Assembly (NCBI GenBank): GCA_018136815.1
Contig: CM030941.1
Span: 1,735,582-1,799,581, forward strand
Source: Isochrysis galbana
Taxonomy: Eukaryota > Haptophyta > Isochrysidales > Isochrysidaceae
DNA: 64,000 bases
Reading direction: 5' to 3'
Part shown: piece after piece, positions 40,101 to 51,586 of the stretch
Layout: each line of letters opens with the position of its first letter
Numbering within the stretch: position 1 is the stretch's first letter
The notes under the pieces: generated by a model
The model's database searches: none
Told to the model about the DNA's origin: nothing
What the model saw: only the letters and a program-made list of their open reading frames with translations
Position numbers and translations under genes: made by a program

Positions 40101-43100
40101 TCGCGCGCCAGGTAGCTCTGCGCCCGACTACTCACCTTCCCCCATCACGCGCCCCAGGAATGTCTGCGTGCATGCTAGGCAGAATCATGTTCCTCTCGAC
40201 GAGATGGAAGCACCTCTTGCTCTTGCAGCCACCTTTATCGAGTCGGAAGAAGGATCTCGCTCTCTCACCGCGGAGCTCAGGCAACCGCATGTTGCACTCA
40301 AAGCAGCCACGGAGACATATGCGCAGCAGCTGGCAATGCATCCTGAGCTCAGGCGCAGGTGAGTAAAGCCATGGATTTGGATGGGATAAGAATTCTAAAT
40401 GCGCATGGAGCCCACGTAACGCATCGTGACGCCCTGCTCCCCGAGAAAGGTGGCCCATGCTCCTTGCCGTCCATCTGCAATGTGCCCTCCACATCGCTGA
40501 GTGCTTGGCTGGTCTTGAAACAATCACGCCTCTCCTCACCCTCACTGCTTTTTGATTAGGATTCGTGCGCACCTTGCGGCAAATGCCATTTTCAAGATCA
40601 CTGCCACTCAACGCGGGAAGGTCGAGATCGACCCATCGCATCCCTACCGCCGTGTAGCCGTTTTGCATGCTGCTTCGCCGCCGGTCTTGTTGTGTGATGT
40701 CCGCCCGGGATATCATCCTACCGGGCCCTTGAATGAGGACACCAGGCGCAAGGCAACGGAAGCGGCGGAGCTTCTCCTACTTGCACACAAGGCGGTCAAA
40801 GATGGGTTCGTGAAACTGGAAGTTGTTCCTCCACCAGGTGTGCTAGCACGGTGTACATAAGCAGCTGGCTCGAGTGCCTAGTGCTCTGAACCGGATTATC
40901 TCCTATCTTCGTTCATTTCACTATCACGAGCCAGGATGGGAATGCTTGCGCCATCATAGATGCCCATCTCCCTTCCCACCTTGCCCCTCACGCTCCGCTA
41001 TGTTTGGATAGTCGAGTCTGATCAGCTGCTTAAACTACTACGCACCTGTTTCATGTCGGAGACCAGTGATGCTACGGGTTCTGCGTGGAACGAGCAGAGG
41101 GAGGTCATCATTCATCGCGCGCTGACTGGCGTCGCCTACCAGCAGGTGTTATATAATGGCCATGGTGCACCAACAAGGGTCCCTCCATGAACTCGGGTGC
41201 CATGGGGATCTTTGTTCGTTTTCCAAGGCGTGCGTCCGTCGGAAATGGGTATCTTTGGGGCATGGGCTTTGCAATGAGATGACCGTGACAAGCCTGCTCT
41301 TGGCCCCCCCGGCGTGCCCCGCGCAGATCACCTCCGAGCTGCTCGAGGCCGCCACACGCGAGGCCCATGCCACCCTCTCGCTTCACTGCGCCTCAGCCCT
41401 CCGTGGAATGCTCATTGCGCCACCTTTCCGTGCCCACGATCCGTACGCAAACCACACTGGCGAGACCGACCAAGAAGCCATCGACAAGTGCGCCGTACGC
41501 TCCGCCTCTAAACCTAGATTTGTTTATGCTGTCAGTTCTCAGCATGAAACTTGCTACTGACGTTCCAATACCCTAACCGAGCAGGGGTCGTCGAAGGAAG
41601 AAGAAGAATCGTGATGCAGAAGCCGATTCTTGGCGCCCGACGAGAGGCCCCTTCTACCCGCGCCATGCACGAATTGTTGGGGCCAACTTCGGTTTTATCC
41701 GGCCACCCGAAGGGCAAAGGGGCAAGGAGGAAGCCGTGGTACAACTCGTCGCCATCGATGAGCATGGAGAGGTCCGCCCAACACTCAGCCCTCCCTAACT
41801 CATGCGGCAATGCTTTCGACACGCGAGCCGTACATGGATCCACGCTTCTCTCAGGTGTTGGACCGCATCACCGCTCGCTGGCTCGACAAGAACATCTCTG
41901 CCCGTGCGAATCCCGGGCCAGAGACGGTGCGAAAGAAAATCGACGAGCTGCAACGGTTAGAGGCTTTCTTCGAGGACACTGGGTATGCCCTGCTCCCCAC
42001 GCGCGCCCGGCTTGGGAGACTCAGACGTGGGAGCACTCCCGCTCACAACGTCGTGCTCCTTGCATCAGTTGCGAGGCCGTCGTGCTGGGTGCGACTGAAA
42101 TGAAATGTCGGCGGCTACACAAATCTCTCGAGCATGTGCGTTGCCTGCCTCACCAAAGCCAGTGCTATCAATAGATGCGTAGAAACGTTTGCGCGCATCT
42201 GGGCTTACCAAGCAGGTCGCATGCTTCTCAAGCCGCTGAATCGACGCTGTCCACTTTATGACAAAGCAAGCGTTCGGCACTCAATAGTACACACTGAGCC
42301 TACATCTCTCCCCCCCCCCCCCACACACACTGCTCTCGACGCCTGTATTGCCGTCCTCGTGCTCTATCGATTGTCACAGATCGGCTATGCCATGGCACTA
42401 CGACGGGCGTTTCCACAGTCTGACTCGTCACGCGGCATGGGGCCGTCCGACCAGACGGAGGGGGATATGTATGCTCGACATTTTTACCTATCGTCCAAGA
42501 TGGATGCCGAGGTGAGCCACGCCATTGTCCTCTTGTCACTAGTGCTTCACGGGTAATCCTTGCCTCGTTGCAGTCGACAATCAGTGCGGCCGTGTGAGGG
42601 AAAACAAACCACACATCTTGGTATGCATTGTCATGTGACAACACGCCATGTCTCGTTGCATTTCTGCGCGAAATCCTATTTGCACTTACCGACCTCACCC
42701 AATCTCATGTGGGTAGGAGCTAGAGGGCTATCCGCACGTCCGCCGCGCTGATGTTGAGCGCCACATTCCGTTCCGTGCCTTCCTGGCCGATGAGACGATT
42801 CCTAGGATGTGGGCAGCCTCCGCCGCGGCTAAGGCCGAACTTCCTGATTTGTTACCTGAGCAAGTCATAGCTACCTCGCTGGCTAGATCTATTCAGGTGC
42901 AGCTCAAGGCCTCGTTTGTTGTGCTCTCCATGCTAACACCGCTCCTATGCCCTCTGTGCATTCACTCGCATTGCGATTGGGCTTAGCCCGGGACGGAAGA
43001 CGGGACATTTACCGGCCACACGTACTGGCGCCCTTGGGCAAGATGAGAACACTCGGTTCCAAGGTGACACGAGATACTTCACACTCGGTTCCAAGGTGAC

Positions 43101-46100
43101 ACGAGATACTTCTGTTGTGCCTTCAGGATCCGTACTTGGAGCTGTGCCACTGCCTCTCCCCCTCTGGCGTTGAATTAGCTCGTCTTCCATTACACCCGCT
43201 CATGTCTGAACTGCCTGAAACCCAACTCCGTCGTGCGCTCACCGCGGAGCTCGTTGATGCAACCTGTCGACATGGATTCAACATTTTTGACGCGCTTGCA
43301 CACGAGCATCGTGCGCAGGTGAACGATCAATCGTGTTTTAGCCACCATTTCGCCTTGTGCAACCTTCAAATAAGCGTGCCGTGACCAAGCCTTTCGTTCC
43401 TCGTGTTTGGCATCTCAGGCTCTGCAGTTCGTACCAGGATTGGGCCCTCGCAAGGCTGCGGCGCTGCTCGCTGCCCTGCACGCCCGCCGGGCCACCGCCG
43501 ACCGTGCCATCCAGTCTCGTCACGATCTCCGTGTGCTCCTTGGGCCCTGCGTGTGGCATAACGCCGCGGGATTCATCAATTTTACTCCGCCCGCTCCCTA
43601 CGCCGAACCGCGAGAGCCACCGGGCCTAGATGGGACGCGGATTCATCCGGAGTCGTATGTGTTCGCGAGGAAGATTGCTTTCGATGCAACTGCACCTGAT
43701 GTGAGTGTGGGCCTGGGCAGTTTTCGCCAAGATGGTCGATGGCGCCGGCCCGTATTCTGATCCAATGACCGGACCCCCCCCCCCCCCCATGCTCCCCCCA
43801 TGGAGCAGAATGAGGAGATTGCAGAAACTCCCGCCACACTCGAGTCGGCCATCTACAATGCGATGGGGAAGCCTGAGGTCCTTGCGCAGCTCGAAATAGA
43901 GGATTATGCCGCTTTCCTTGAGGAGCAGGCGAGCTGCGCATGAACATGCTGCGAGCTATGCACGGTCACCCACCCAATTTGTGCTCCGCGGCCACTTTCT
44001 GAGTTTCCCTTTTCATCGACACGCCTCCTTACGTCCTATCTCGATTGTCCCCATAGACTGGCCGCAATAAGCTGCCGACTCTTCTGGCGATCCGTGAAGA
44101 ACTGTCGAATCCATTTGCAGACTTGCGAGGTGATTGGAAGTCGCTCTGGACGCACGGACCTTGCACTCCAGACAGGCTCTTTGAGCTTTTGACTTCCGAA
44201 ACAGACCGGACCTTGCATGGAGACGACATCCTGGCTGGCGTGAAGGGGACACTCGCACAGGTGCGCCCACCCAGGTCAAATCCAAGACAATACCTCGCGG
44301 CACTGCCGTTGATGGGCCTTCGTTTAGTGGCATCACATCCTCCGGCTCTCTCAGGCCAAGGTCATTCGTTGGGATCGAGGTCGTCAGGACTCAAACGGGC
44401 GCTTGGTCGTGGAGCTGCAGTGCGGGCTACCCGGGTACATCCACGAAGACTGCATCTCAGACAAATGGACACGAGTGCCGACAGCTCCGTCGGGGCCAGA
44501 CGGCAGATTCACTGAGGCGCAACTTCCGGTGACACCTGGGCAGATGATTTCAGTCAAGGTGAGCCGATCCACACATCTAGGTGGCCAGGGCCGTGCACTA
44601 TCGGCTAGCCCGTCGTGCGCAACATCCCGGTGTTGATGGTTGATATCATCGGAAGTGCGACAATTACTTCATCCTGGACGGGACCCTCTCTTGGCTGTCA
44701 CGTGTCCAATACCGCATCGCCGCCCCCACGGTTGGTGGCAAATCGGGTCACGGGTAGGCCGCCCGCGCTGACTTGCAGCGTCCTATGCACACAGATCACC
44801 TCTGTGAACAAGAGCGAGTTTTACGTGAACGCCGCGTGCAAGGGCACTGCGCTAAAGGTGCGGATCACCCTAGCGAGATCTGTTGACCCGACGGTCGTGC
44901 TGACCCAGCAGCCGCATTCAACTGCATCGATATGCTTACGTATTTAGTAATATCTGTTGACGCTTTCGAAACCGATTCATCGCCCCCCCCCCCACCCACC
45001 CACCCACCCACCTACCCACCCACCACCCCGCCCTGCACACTCGCGCTCATCGTCTAGGATGCCGAGTACAAGACGATAGCGCAAGAAGAAGCCGAAGCCG
45101 CGGCAGTAGCGCGACGCGCCGCAGATGGCCGCACCAAGAATGCCGCTGCGTTCGTCAAGCGGCGCATCGGCCACCCTCAGTTCAAAAATGGAACAGCAGA
45201 ACAGGTGCATCCGCAACGCTTCGCGTGCGAAGAGCCCGTGCGAGTTTGAAGCGCGTACATCCCGGATTCACAGACAGCGCTAGCGGTATCTTGTGCAAGT
45301 CCATAGCCGGCTACCCAGCTGGTGGTAGCACTCATTTTGGTGGGCTAGCCGGTCAGCTCCAACGTTGCTCTACACTTGTTCTTCTCAGATCGCTTCTTTC
45401 CTCTCTACTGCACCTACTGGCGAATGCGTTTTCCGTCCGTCGTCGAAAGGCCCTACTCACTTGACTGCCACGTTGAAAACCCCGATGGGAGGCTCTTTGC
45501 TGCACATTGATATCGAGGAAGAGGGCAAGCCATCACCGGCAGAGCTGGGCGCCGCTCTCTGGATCGGGAGGCTGCCAAAAGAGGAGAAGTCGGGGGATAA
45601 GTTTGATGACCTCGACGAGATTTTGGCGAGGTTAGCGCCGCATTTTGTTGTTGCATGTTGATCATTCCCCCTCTACACGCCTCGCCTCGCCTCGCCGCCC
45701 GCCCGACTGTTGCGCCCCCCGACTTCAATTGCTGGCTCCGTAGGTATGTGACCCCTCTGACGGAGCACATGGAGGAGCTTGTCTCTCATCGCAAGTATCG
45801 TCCTGACCTCGAGCGAGAGCCCATCGAAACGGATCTCGCACGCCAAAAGGGCGAAGACCCCAAGCTCATCCCCTACGCGTTCTCGCCTCATCCAAAGTTC
45901 CCAGCATACGCTATCCTCTCCTATATGCCCAAGGTCGACAAGCCGGCGATCAAGGAATACGTCAAGGTCCGCTATTGACGTTGCCCGGCCACCGAATTTG
46001 TTCATGGCAGTAATGTTGCGCCTTCTGTCAATGTGTGGAGCCGGTTTGGATGGTTGACTGACGGCGCCACTGGCAGCGCCGTGCGGCCCCTTTTCAGACG

Positions 46101-46516
46101 GCTTTTGCCCTCAACGTGTTTTACATCAGCAAAGCGTTGCTCCTAGTGATCATCAAACTGTTAACTCCTCCCTAACCGCGTCGCAGGTTACTCCTACGGG
46201 CTTTGTCTTAAGGGAACGTACATTCGAAACTGTGGATCTCCTTCTGAATTGGTTCAAACAGAATTTCTCCAAAGCGCCGCCGCAGGGCTCGCGGCCACCA
46301 ACGAGCCACGTCTCTGGCGGCGCAGGCTGGGGAGGTACCGGAAATGCGGCGCCAACGCTGCCACAGCCTACGAAAGTTGGAGGTTGGGGCGCCAGTGAAG
46401 GTGGGTGGAGCAGTGGCGGTGGAGGCAGCGGGAGTTGGGGCAGCGGTCGTGGAGATGGCGGCCGTGGTAGTGGCGGGTGGGGTGGCACGGGCGGATGGGA
46501 CGCCTTCCGACAGTGA
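37197..46516 (+). CDS. SPT6: Transcription elongation factor SPT6 (about 27 exons)
   Basis: Exons: 37197-38105, 38292-38441, 38553-38701, 38831-38958, 39106-39269, 39497-39594, 39736-39837, 39932-40066, 40158-40358, 40560-40837, 41012-41145, 41327-41487, 41585-41771, 41789-41982, 42069-42135, 42380-42511, 42717-42896, 43127-43318, 43419-43700, 43809-43928, 44057-44260, 44355-44558, 44795-44857, 45058-45204, 45389-45630, 45744-45966, 46187-46516, about 1791 residues. SPT6 is a histone chaperone travelling with RNA polymerase II. Visible are the acidic N-terminus, DVPERMQ, RYFRKE, the YqgF-like core, the helix-hairpin-helix FVPGLGPRKAAALL with GFINF and RIHPESY, an S1 domain, and tandem SH2 (FRPSSKG with its phosphate-binding Arg; VTPTGF). 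The Gly/Trp-rich tail replaces the usual Ser/Thr repeats. One intron starts with GC (43929). Exons 5-6 and the 17-nt gap 41772-41788 are least certain. A 5'-UTR intron (about 37060-37180) is possible. Confidence 0.93.
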
Positions 46517-46716
46517 GGCTTTTTGAGGCATGGCACACACATGTTTGTGTTCAGCGTGTGTCGACATGGTGGGTGGGCCTAAGGCGGGTTCAGGGAGCGG
46601 GGTGGGTGTTGTGGACGACATAGCCAGGTCATGCCGCGACGTCTGCTTTGTCGTATAATACCGGCAATTGTAGCAGGCGTTTGAATTCTTGCGTGTGTTC
46701 CTGCGACCATGGTGCC

Positions 46717-47142
46717 ACGCAACAAATATTCCAAACCACAGAAGCTGTGGCAGGGTACACGCCGGAACGAAACAGAACAACAGACCAGAAAACCAAGGAC
46801 AGACTGTTCGCATACCCGAATACGCCGACACCCAACAGCCTCAAAGCTCTCTACCTCATAGCGTGGAGATACATAATAGCAGACTTCTATAAAGTAGACT
46901 TTGATAACTACGCCTTTCATCACGTTCCGGTCATTGAGAGGACTCTTAGTAGATTCACGGTTCTAGTGAGAGGCCTTGAGCCCCCAGACAGGACATCGAC
47001 CGCACGCACCAGCCCCTAGTAGTGCACGGGGGGAGTCGCCTGATGGCGGGGGGGAAAGGGCCGGCGGAGTGGGGTTGTAGAGAGTTTTGCTGCGTGAGTA
47101 GAAAGTAGAGGGTCCACGGCCGCGTGTGCGGTGAGGCTATTA
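46717..47142 (+). mobile_element. 5'-truncated LINE fragment
   Basis: It encodes the ORF2 C-terminus (QQIFQTTEAVAGYTPERN, then LKALYLIAWRYIIADFYKVD and HHVPVIERTLSRF), matching 17960-18340 in reverse. The 3' UTR follows, with CCCCTAGTAGTGCACGGGGGG and the GCGGTGAGGCTATTAAAG end. The 110 bases before 46717 may be an inverted upstream piece of the same element. It lies 200 bp after the SPT6 stop. Confidence 0.75.
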
Positions 47143-47175
47143 AAGCCTAACGAGTGTCGATTCGCGAATGCGACA
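47143..47175. repeat. 33-nt tip of the Gypsy LTR
   Basis: Identical to the last 33 bases of both Gypsy LTRs (25440-25472 and 34948-34980), directly joined to the LINE 3' end. No other Gypsy sequence is adjacent. Confidence 0.75.
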
Positions 47176-48032
47176 GCTACAGGGCTCGAAGGGGTCGAAT
47201 TGGGGGGACAGTGCGCGTGTGTATTCGTAAGATATGTGTATGGACTGTCTGTGCGCCGCATGGCGACGCGCAGGCAGTCCATATGTGCGCGTCTGCGCGT
47301 CTAGAGCCTGATTTCTAGTGTCTGTGGCATGTTTGAAAGGGCGCTGGCGGCACCATTCGTAACATAATTTAATGATATGTTTATGAGAAATAAATCTATC
47401 TATCGTAGAGTTGTCAAATCATTTGTCGGTGAACGACAGAGAACTTATGTTTCCCGGTCGCCGCATTTACAGTTGTTTCGCTAGGCCCTCACCCTCTCTA
47501 ATCCTCCCCCGAGAGAATTCTCCTCTCCGGCCTCGCCTCTCGCGGCTGTCTCCCCGGGTGCCGGGGACTTGTCTGCTTGAGCCCAGTTTTTTCTGATTGT
47601 CCCCGAGCGGGACTTTTTCTTACACTGTGTGTATGTGTTCTGTTTCAAAGGGGAACTCTTTGCCCATCAAAGAATGTGGTCCAAAGGGTTTGTGAGCAGT
47701 TCATCTTGTGTATGAAACTCCTTTGTCAGGCTTAGATTACTCAGCATCAATAAATGCCCCCAAAACGTATTGACGAGGATGAGAGTTGAGAGTTGTAAAC
47801 TGCAACTCCATCTCCTGTAGCATGTGTAGTGAACGACGTGCGACGCCGGCTCGTCGGCATCATCGCCACCGATCAGTTCATGGGAGCAAATTTCGGGCGA
47901 TGCGGCTCCATCTTGTGCATGCGACTAGTCCTCCACATTGATGGCAAGGCTCCAGCTCAATCTTGGTGTCCTCTAGGCTCCAAGTTCTCCAAGGGGCCGC
48001 CAATATGCTAGGAATTAAAAAGGGTCTCGAAG
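47176..48032. other. Intergenic, no gene seen
   Basis: AT-rich in part (47330-47410). No domains. It includes the promoter side of the plastid-targeted gene that follows. Confidence 0.45.
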
Positions 48033-49212
48033 GTGCTTACAGTAGGGGCTGGCTTAGGCTTCCTCTGGAGCATGCTGGCGCCTCTCGGCTTGCTGCTCTC
48101 TGCCTCTGCCTCGGCGTGGGCGCCTGGGGTGGGCGTGGGGTGCATTCACGCCATGCAGCCTCCGACTCGGCACGCAATCGTGCTCGCCGAACAGACGGAG
48201 AATGCCAGCGCTGGCGACGGAGGCTGGTTCTCCAAGCTGGCCGCACTCTTTGAAGACGAGATGGAGACGGCCGAGGCCCGCGCTGCAATCGAGGAGCTTT
48301 GCCGGCCATCGGGCTGGCGTGTGCGTTGCTGCATTGGATCGGACGTCGCACGCGCGCTTGGTGGCTCCGGATCGCTCGCCAAGCGCGACACGTCGCAGGC
48401 GAGTGGTGGATGTCAGTACTCGTGGTCACAGGCCCCCTCCCTTCACCTTCACATGCCGCTCGATGCGAGGGGTCGACGCCGCCCCTTGAGTCCAACCTGT
48501 ATATTCAACCACAGGTGGGGGTAAATGCACTCCTAGCATTCGAGCGCGAGGAGGGCTTCGAGCCTGCCCAAGGATCGGTACGATTGCTAACTCCGTCTAA
48601 ACTACTGTCAGCGGAGGGGGGATTTTGGCGAGTGGATGCCACAGATGAATCTGGTATGCCGACAGCTGTGCAATGGCGTCTCTCTTGCTCTGGGATCTCG
48701 GCTGGAGGTGACGAAGATGAACTCGTGCCGCAAGGCTCGCTCTACTGCAACGCGTTACTCACTGTACGCGCGGATGGGGGTATCACGCTTGGCGACGGGA
48801 GACTGACGGTGCGCTGCGCGCGACTCCTACTCATGCATTTCGAGCCGTGCCACCGCCACCGCTGGTTCCCAATCCGCGCCAGCTGCATGGCCAACTTGGG
48901 CAGTTTTCTGATTAATCATACCATAGTGGAGCATATGTTCTGCTTGCCATCTCCCAAATCGCTCTTTGGGTGCGCCTATCGATGACACTGAATGGCTCCA
49001 TTGCTGGACCGCGCAAGCCTGTGGAGTATTGTGGCTGTGAGCACTTGGGTTGACGCCTGCGCATTGCATCTGGTCCTCTGGCCTCGCAGGTGAAGGAGGA
49101 GCTGGGCATATCGGGCGCACCATCCATTTTTAATGCTAAAGGTATTTTGGCTGAATTCAAGATTGTTGGCTCATTTGACATGTCGCCAGCCGAGCCCAAG
49201 GTAGGCGATTGA
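48033..49212 (+). CDS. Plastid-targeted protein of unknown function (three exons)
   Basis: Exons are 48033-48320, 48515-48808 and 49090-49212, giving 235 residues at most. The N-terminus is a signal peptide (FLWSMLAPLGLLLSASASA) whose cleavage point gives ASA|WAP. That matches the ASA-FAP rule for import into four-membrane plastids of red secondary lineages, with Trp as the required aromatic residue. The mature part has a WFSKLAALFEDEME helix, LLSAEGGFWRVDATDESG, then VQWRLSCSG, and a C-terminal GILAEFKIVGSFDMSPAEPK. I do not recognise the family. It looks like a soluble plastid protein with a beta-rich core. The start ATG fits the signal peptide, though an upstream exon cannot be excluded. 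Confidence 0.65.
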
Positions 49213-49530
49213 GAGGGGCTCCGTGCGCATGGTGACATCACGCTGTTCAACATGCTACTCGGTACGTTTGAAATGGGGTAGCAGGAGCGATCTTCATTCA
49301 CGCACTTGGCTTTTCTCACTTGGCACTTGCGCCGATGTATGCTCATTCTTGTCACATTGTGATGCGTTGCGATGTTGTTGGACATGATTAAAAGTTTGTT
49401 CAGATCGGCTGCTAGGGCGGCATCTTCGGATATGGTGCCTAGCGGGCCGGCCGTTATATTATTCCACTACATGAAAGACGATGTAAAAGGTAAATACGAA
49501 ACTAATCGCGCTTGGGGAAAACGCAAATCT
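49213..49530. other. Intergenic, no gene seen
   Basis: 3' flank of the plastid-protein gene, ending at the left target-site copy of the LINE derivative. Confidence 0.45.
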
Positions 49531-49547
49531 TGAAGCAAACAATGAAG
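49531..49547 (+). repeat. Target-site duplication, left copy (LINE derivative 49548-50304)
   Basis: TGAAGCAAACAATGAAG, identical to 50305-50321. Confidence 0.85.
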
Positions 49548-50304
49548 CAACTAAGTTTATACTTGGTTGACCCATGGGGGGGCACGAGCCCCCCCCTCTC
49601 TCCACTCCTCCCCTGCCATGGGGGAGGAACAACCCATCCTCCTGGCATGCCTGATGGCTTGCCAGGAGGCCACTGCCCTGCTGACCCACTCTCTCACTCA
49701 CAGGCGCGCCTGATTCGCTCGTCCTGGCCAGTCGTGGCCAGCCCATTGCTCCAACCCCCCCTCCCCCCCTGGTCGACAGGCAGGCAGGTGCAGCGTGGGG
49801 GCCCCTGAGGCTCGGGAGCGCCAGCGAGGGAGAGGCAGGGGAGGCTAGGGCCCAGCCCCAGCCTCCTCTGCCCCCTGAGCTGGCCTCCAGGAGCCTCCAG
49901 GGGTCGCCAGAGGGCAGCTGGAGGCCTGCCGCAGGCGCGCCATCGCGCGTGCCGCAGGAGAGGGGAGAGAGGGCGCGGAGAAGGGGGTGGGCGGAGCGAG
50001 AGCTCCGCTCACCGAAAAATTGGTAAGTTCCGCTCCTGTTTACAGGATAAGTCGGGACTGAAGCCGCCGCCCACTCGGAGACACAGGAGGAAGGGGGCGA
50101 AAGATCACCGGGGGGTGGCGCGGGCCACCGGACCATATCTAAGCCCTTCACCCCTATCCCCCTAGTAGTGCACGGGGGGAGCCGCCTGATGGCGGGGGGA
50201 GAAGGGCCGGGGAGTGGGGGGGTGTAGAAAGTATGCTACGTACTATGTGTAGTAGGTAGTGGTTCCATTCGCCGCGAGTGCGGTATGAATATTAGAAGGT
50301 TTCC
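49548..50304 (+). mobile_element. 757-bp minimal LINE derivative with 17-bp TSD
   Basis: TGAAGCAAACAATGAAG occurs at 49531-49547 and 50305-50321. The element starts CAACTAAGTTTATACTT, as the 5' end of the LINE at 20144, and ends with the LINE 3' UTR (CCCCTAGTAGTGCACGGGGG) and GAATATTAGAAGGTTTCC. The middle resembles only the low-complexity ORF1 N-terminus. There is no RT, endonuclease or zinc finger. It behaves as a SINE-like parasite built from the two LINE ends. Confidence 0.85.
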
Positions 50305-50321
50305 TGAAGCAAACAATGAAG
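50305..50321 (+). repeat. Target-site duplication, right copy (LINE derivative 49548-50304)
   Basis: TGAAGCAAACAATGAAG, identical to 49531-49547. Confidence 0.85.
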
Positions 50322-50417
50322 GATACCTTCAGAATTCACAATTCGAAGTTTGAGGGAAAGCTCAAGAAACACGTTTTTCTCAAGATTTCAAATCCTGAAA
50401 AGTGAAAGCTGAAGGGA

Positions 50418-51586
50418 GTGGAGAAGTGGGGTCCCGGAGCCTCGCGCCCTCGCGAGGAGAGGGCGGGGCGGGGGCACGCTCGGCCGCCATGGCGACACCG
50501 CCGGAGAAGACCTCAGGCCGCAAGCAAGGTGGCGTACAACCTGTCGAGTGGGAGCATGCCGTCGCGAAGGTCGGCCCGTATCAACCGATCCGTCGACGAG
50601 CATGAGCCCATCTCTCCACGGGTGGGCGTCTCCCGTGCCCGCAGTGGCAAAACGGCTGTGCGTCGCCAACTCGAGAACGTCCTCGAGGAGCCGCAGCCCG
50701 AGGCGAACGAGGCCGAGGCAAAGGCGGCGGAAAGGGCAGCCAAGGCGGCAAAAAGGCGGGAGGAGAACAAAGAGGCGGCTGATGGTAGCGATGATGATGT
50801 GCTGGAGAGGGCCTACCGCTACGAGGTCAATGAGTACAACGAGATGTTGCGTAAACGATGTGCCCCCACATACGAATGCAACGGTGCGCGTGGTGCAGAG
50901 GTTCGCGCCTGCCCGCTGCCGCAAGGAGGGCGCACGCAGCACACTACACACCAAGCTCGACTCCAAGCGGGCTGTCACACCACACCTCACGCAAGTGCAA
51001 AGGCTGCGGCAGCACTGCTTGTGCCACACGCATGCGCAGGCAGCAGGCAGCCAAACGGTGGGCAACGAACGAGGCACCACTTGTGATGACACCCACCACG
51101 TGCTCAGCATCGAACGCAGCGTGCAAAGGACCCTTCGAGAAGTTGTCTTCTTCACGGACAGCCCCGATGGCCTCGCATTCAAGGTGTCTTTGACGTGCGA
51201 CGATCCGGCAAGCGCCCATGAGTTGGAGGAGGTGGTCACCACCGCGGCCTTTTGCATCCAGCACCCCCGGCAGCTCTTGTTGGGCGACTGGAAGTACGAC
51301 TTTGCACGGTCGTGGTCCGCGGCAACCAAGAGCGCGGCCGAGAGCCGAGAGCTTCCAGCGAGCGGGGAATCGGGAGCTCTACACAGTTGACATCCATCTT
51401 CTGAACCGCACCTCCTTGGCAAGCTATGACGACGCCGCGATCTCTCAATCCATGATCACACGCATGCTGCAGCTCATTCACACGCTTGCAGGTGGAGTGG
51501 CGGTCACTGGGGCGAAGTGCATCCTGCAGACTCCTGGGGAATCGCTTGCTTCTTCCTTTGAATCAAACGGCGTGGAAACTGTGTGA
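50418..51586 (+). CDS. Possible spliced gene, unknown function
   Basis: Two coding-like parts are visible. The first (about 50560-50865) encodes an Arg/Ser-rich start, then a Glu/Ala/Lys coiled-coil (NEAEAKAAERAAKAAKRREE) and an acidic DGSDDDVLERAYRYEVNEY. The second (about 51130-51586) encodes FTDSPDGLAFKVSLTCDDP, then EVVTTAAFCIQHPRQLLLGD, and in another frame ELYTVDIHLLNRTSLASYDD. They would need at least one intron from about 50863 and one near 51350. No family is recognised. Exon limits are guesses. Confidence 0.3.

Noticed and set aside
49980-50060. 23-nt GTAAGT...TTTACAG mini-intron in the LINE derivative
   Set aside because: Far below workable intron size and no coding frame on either side; probably chance.
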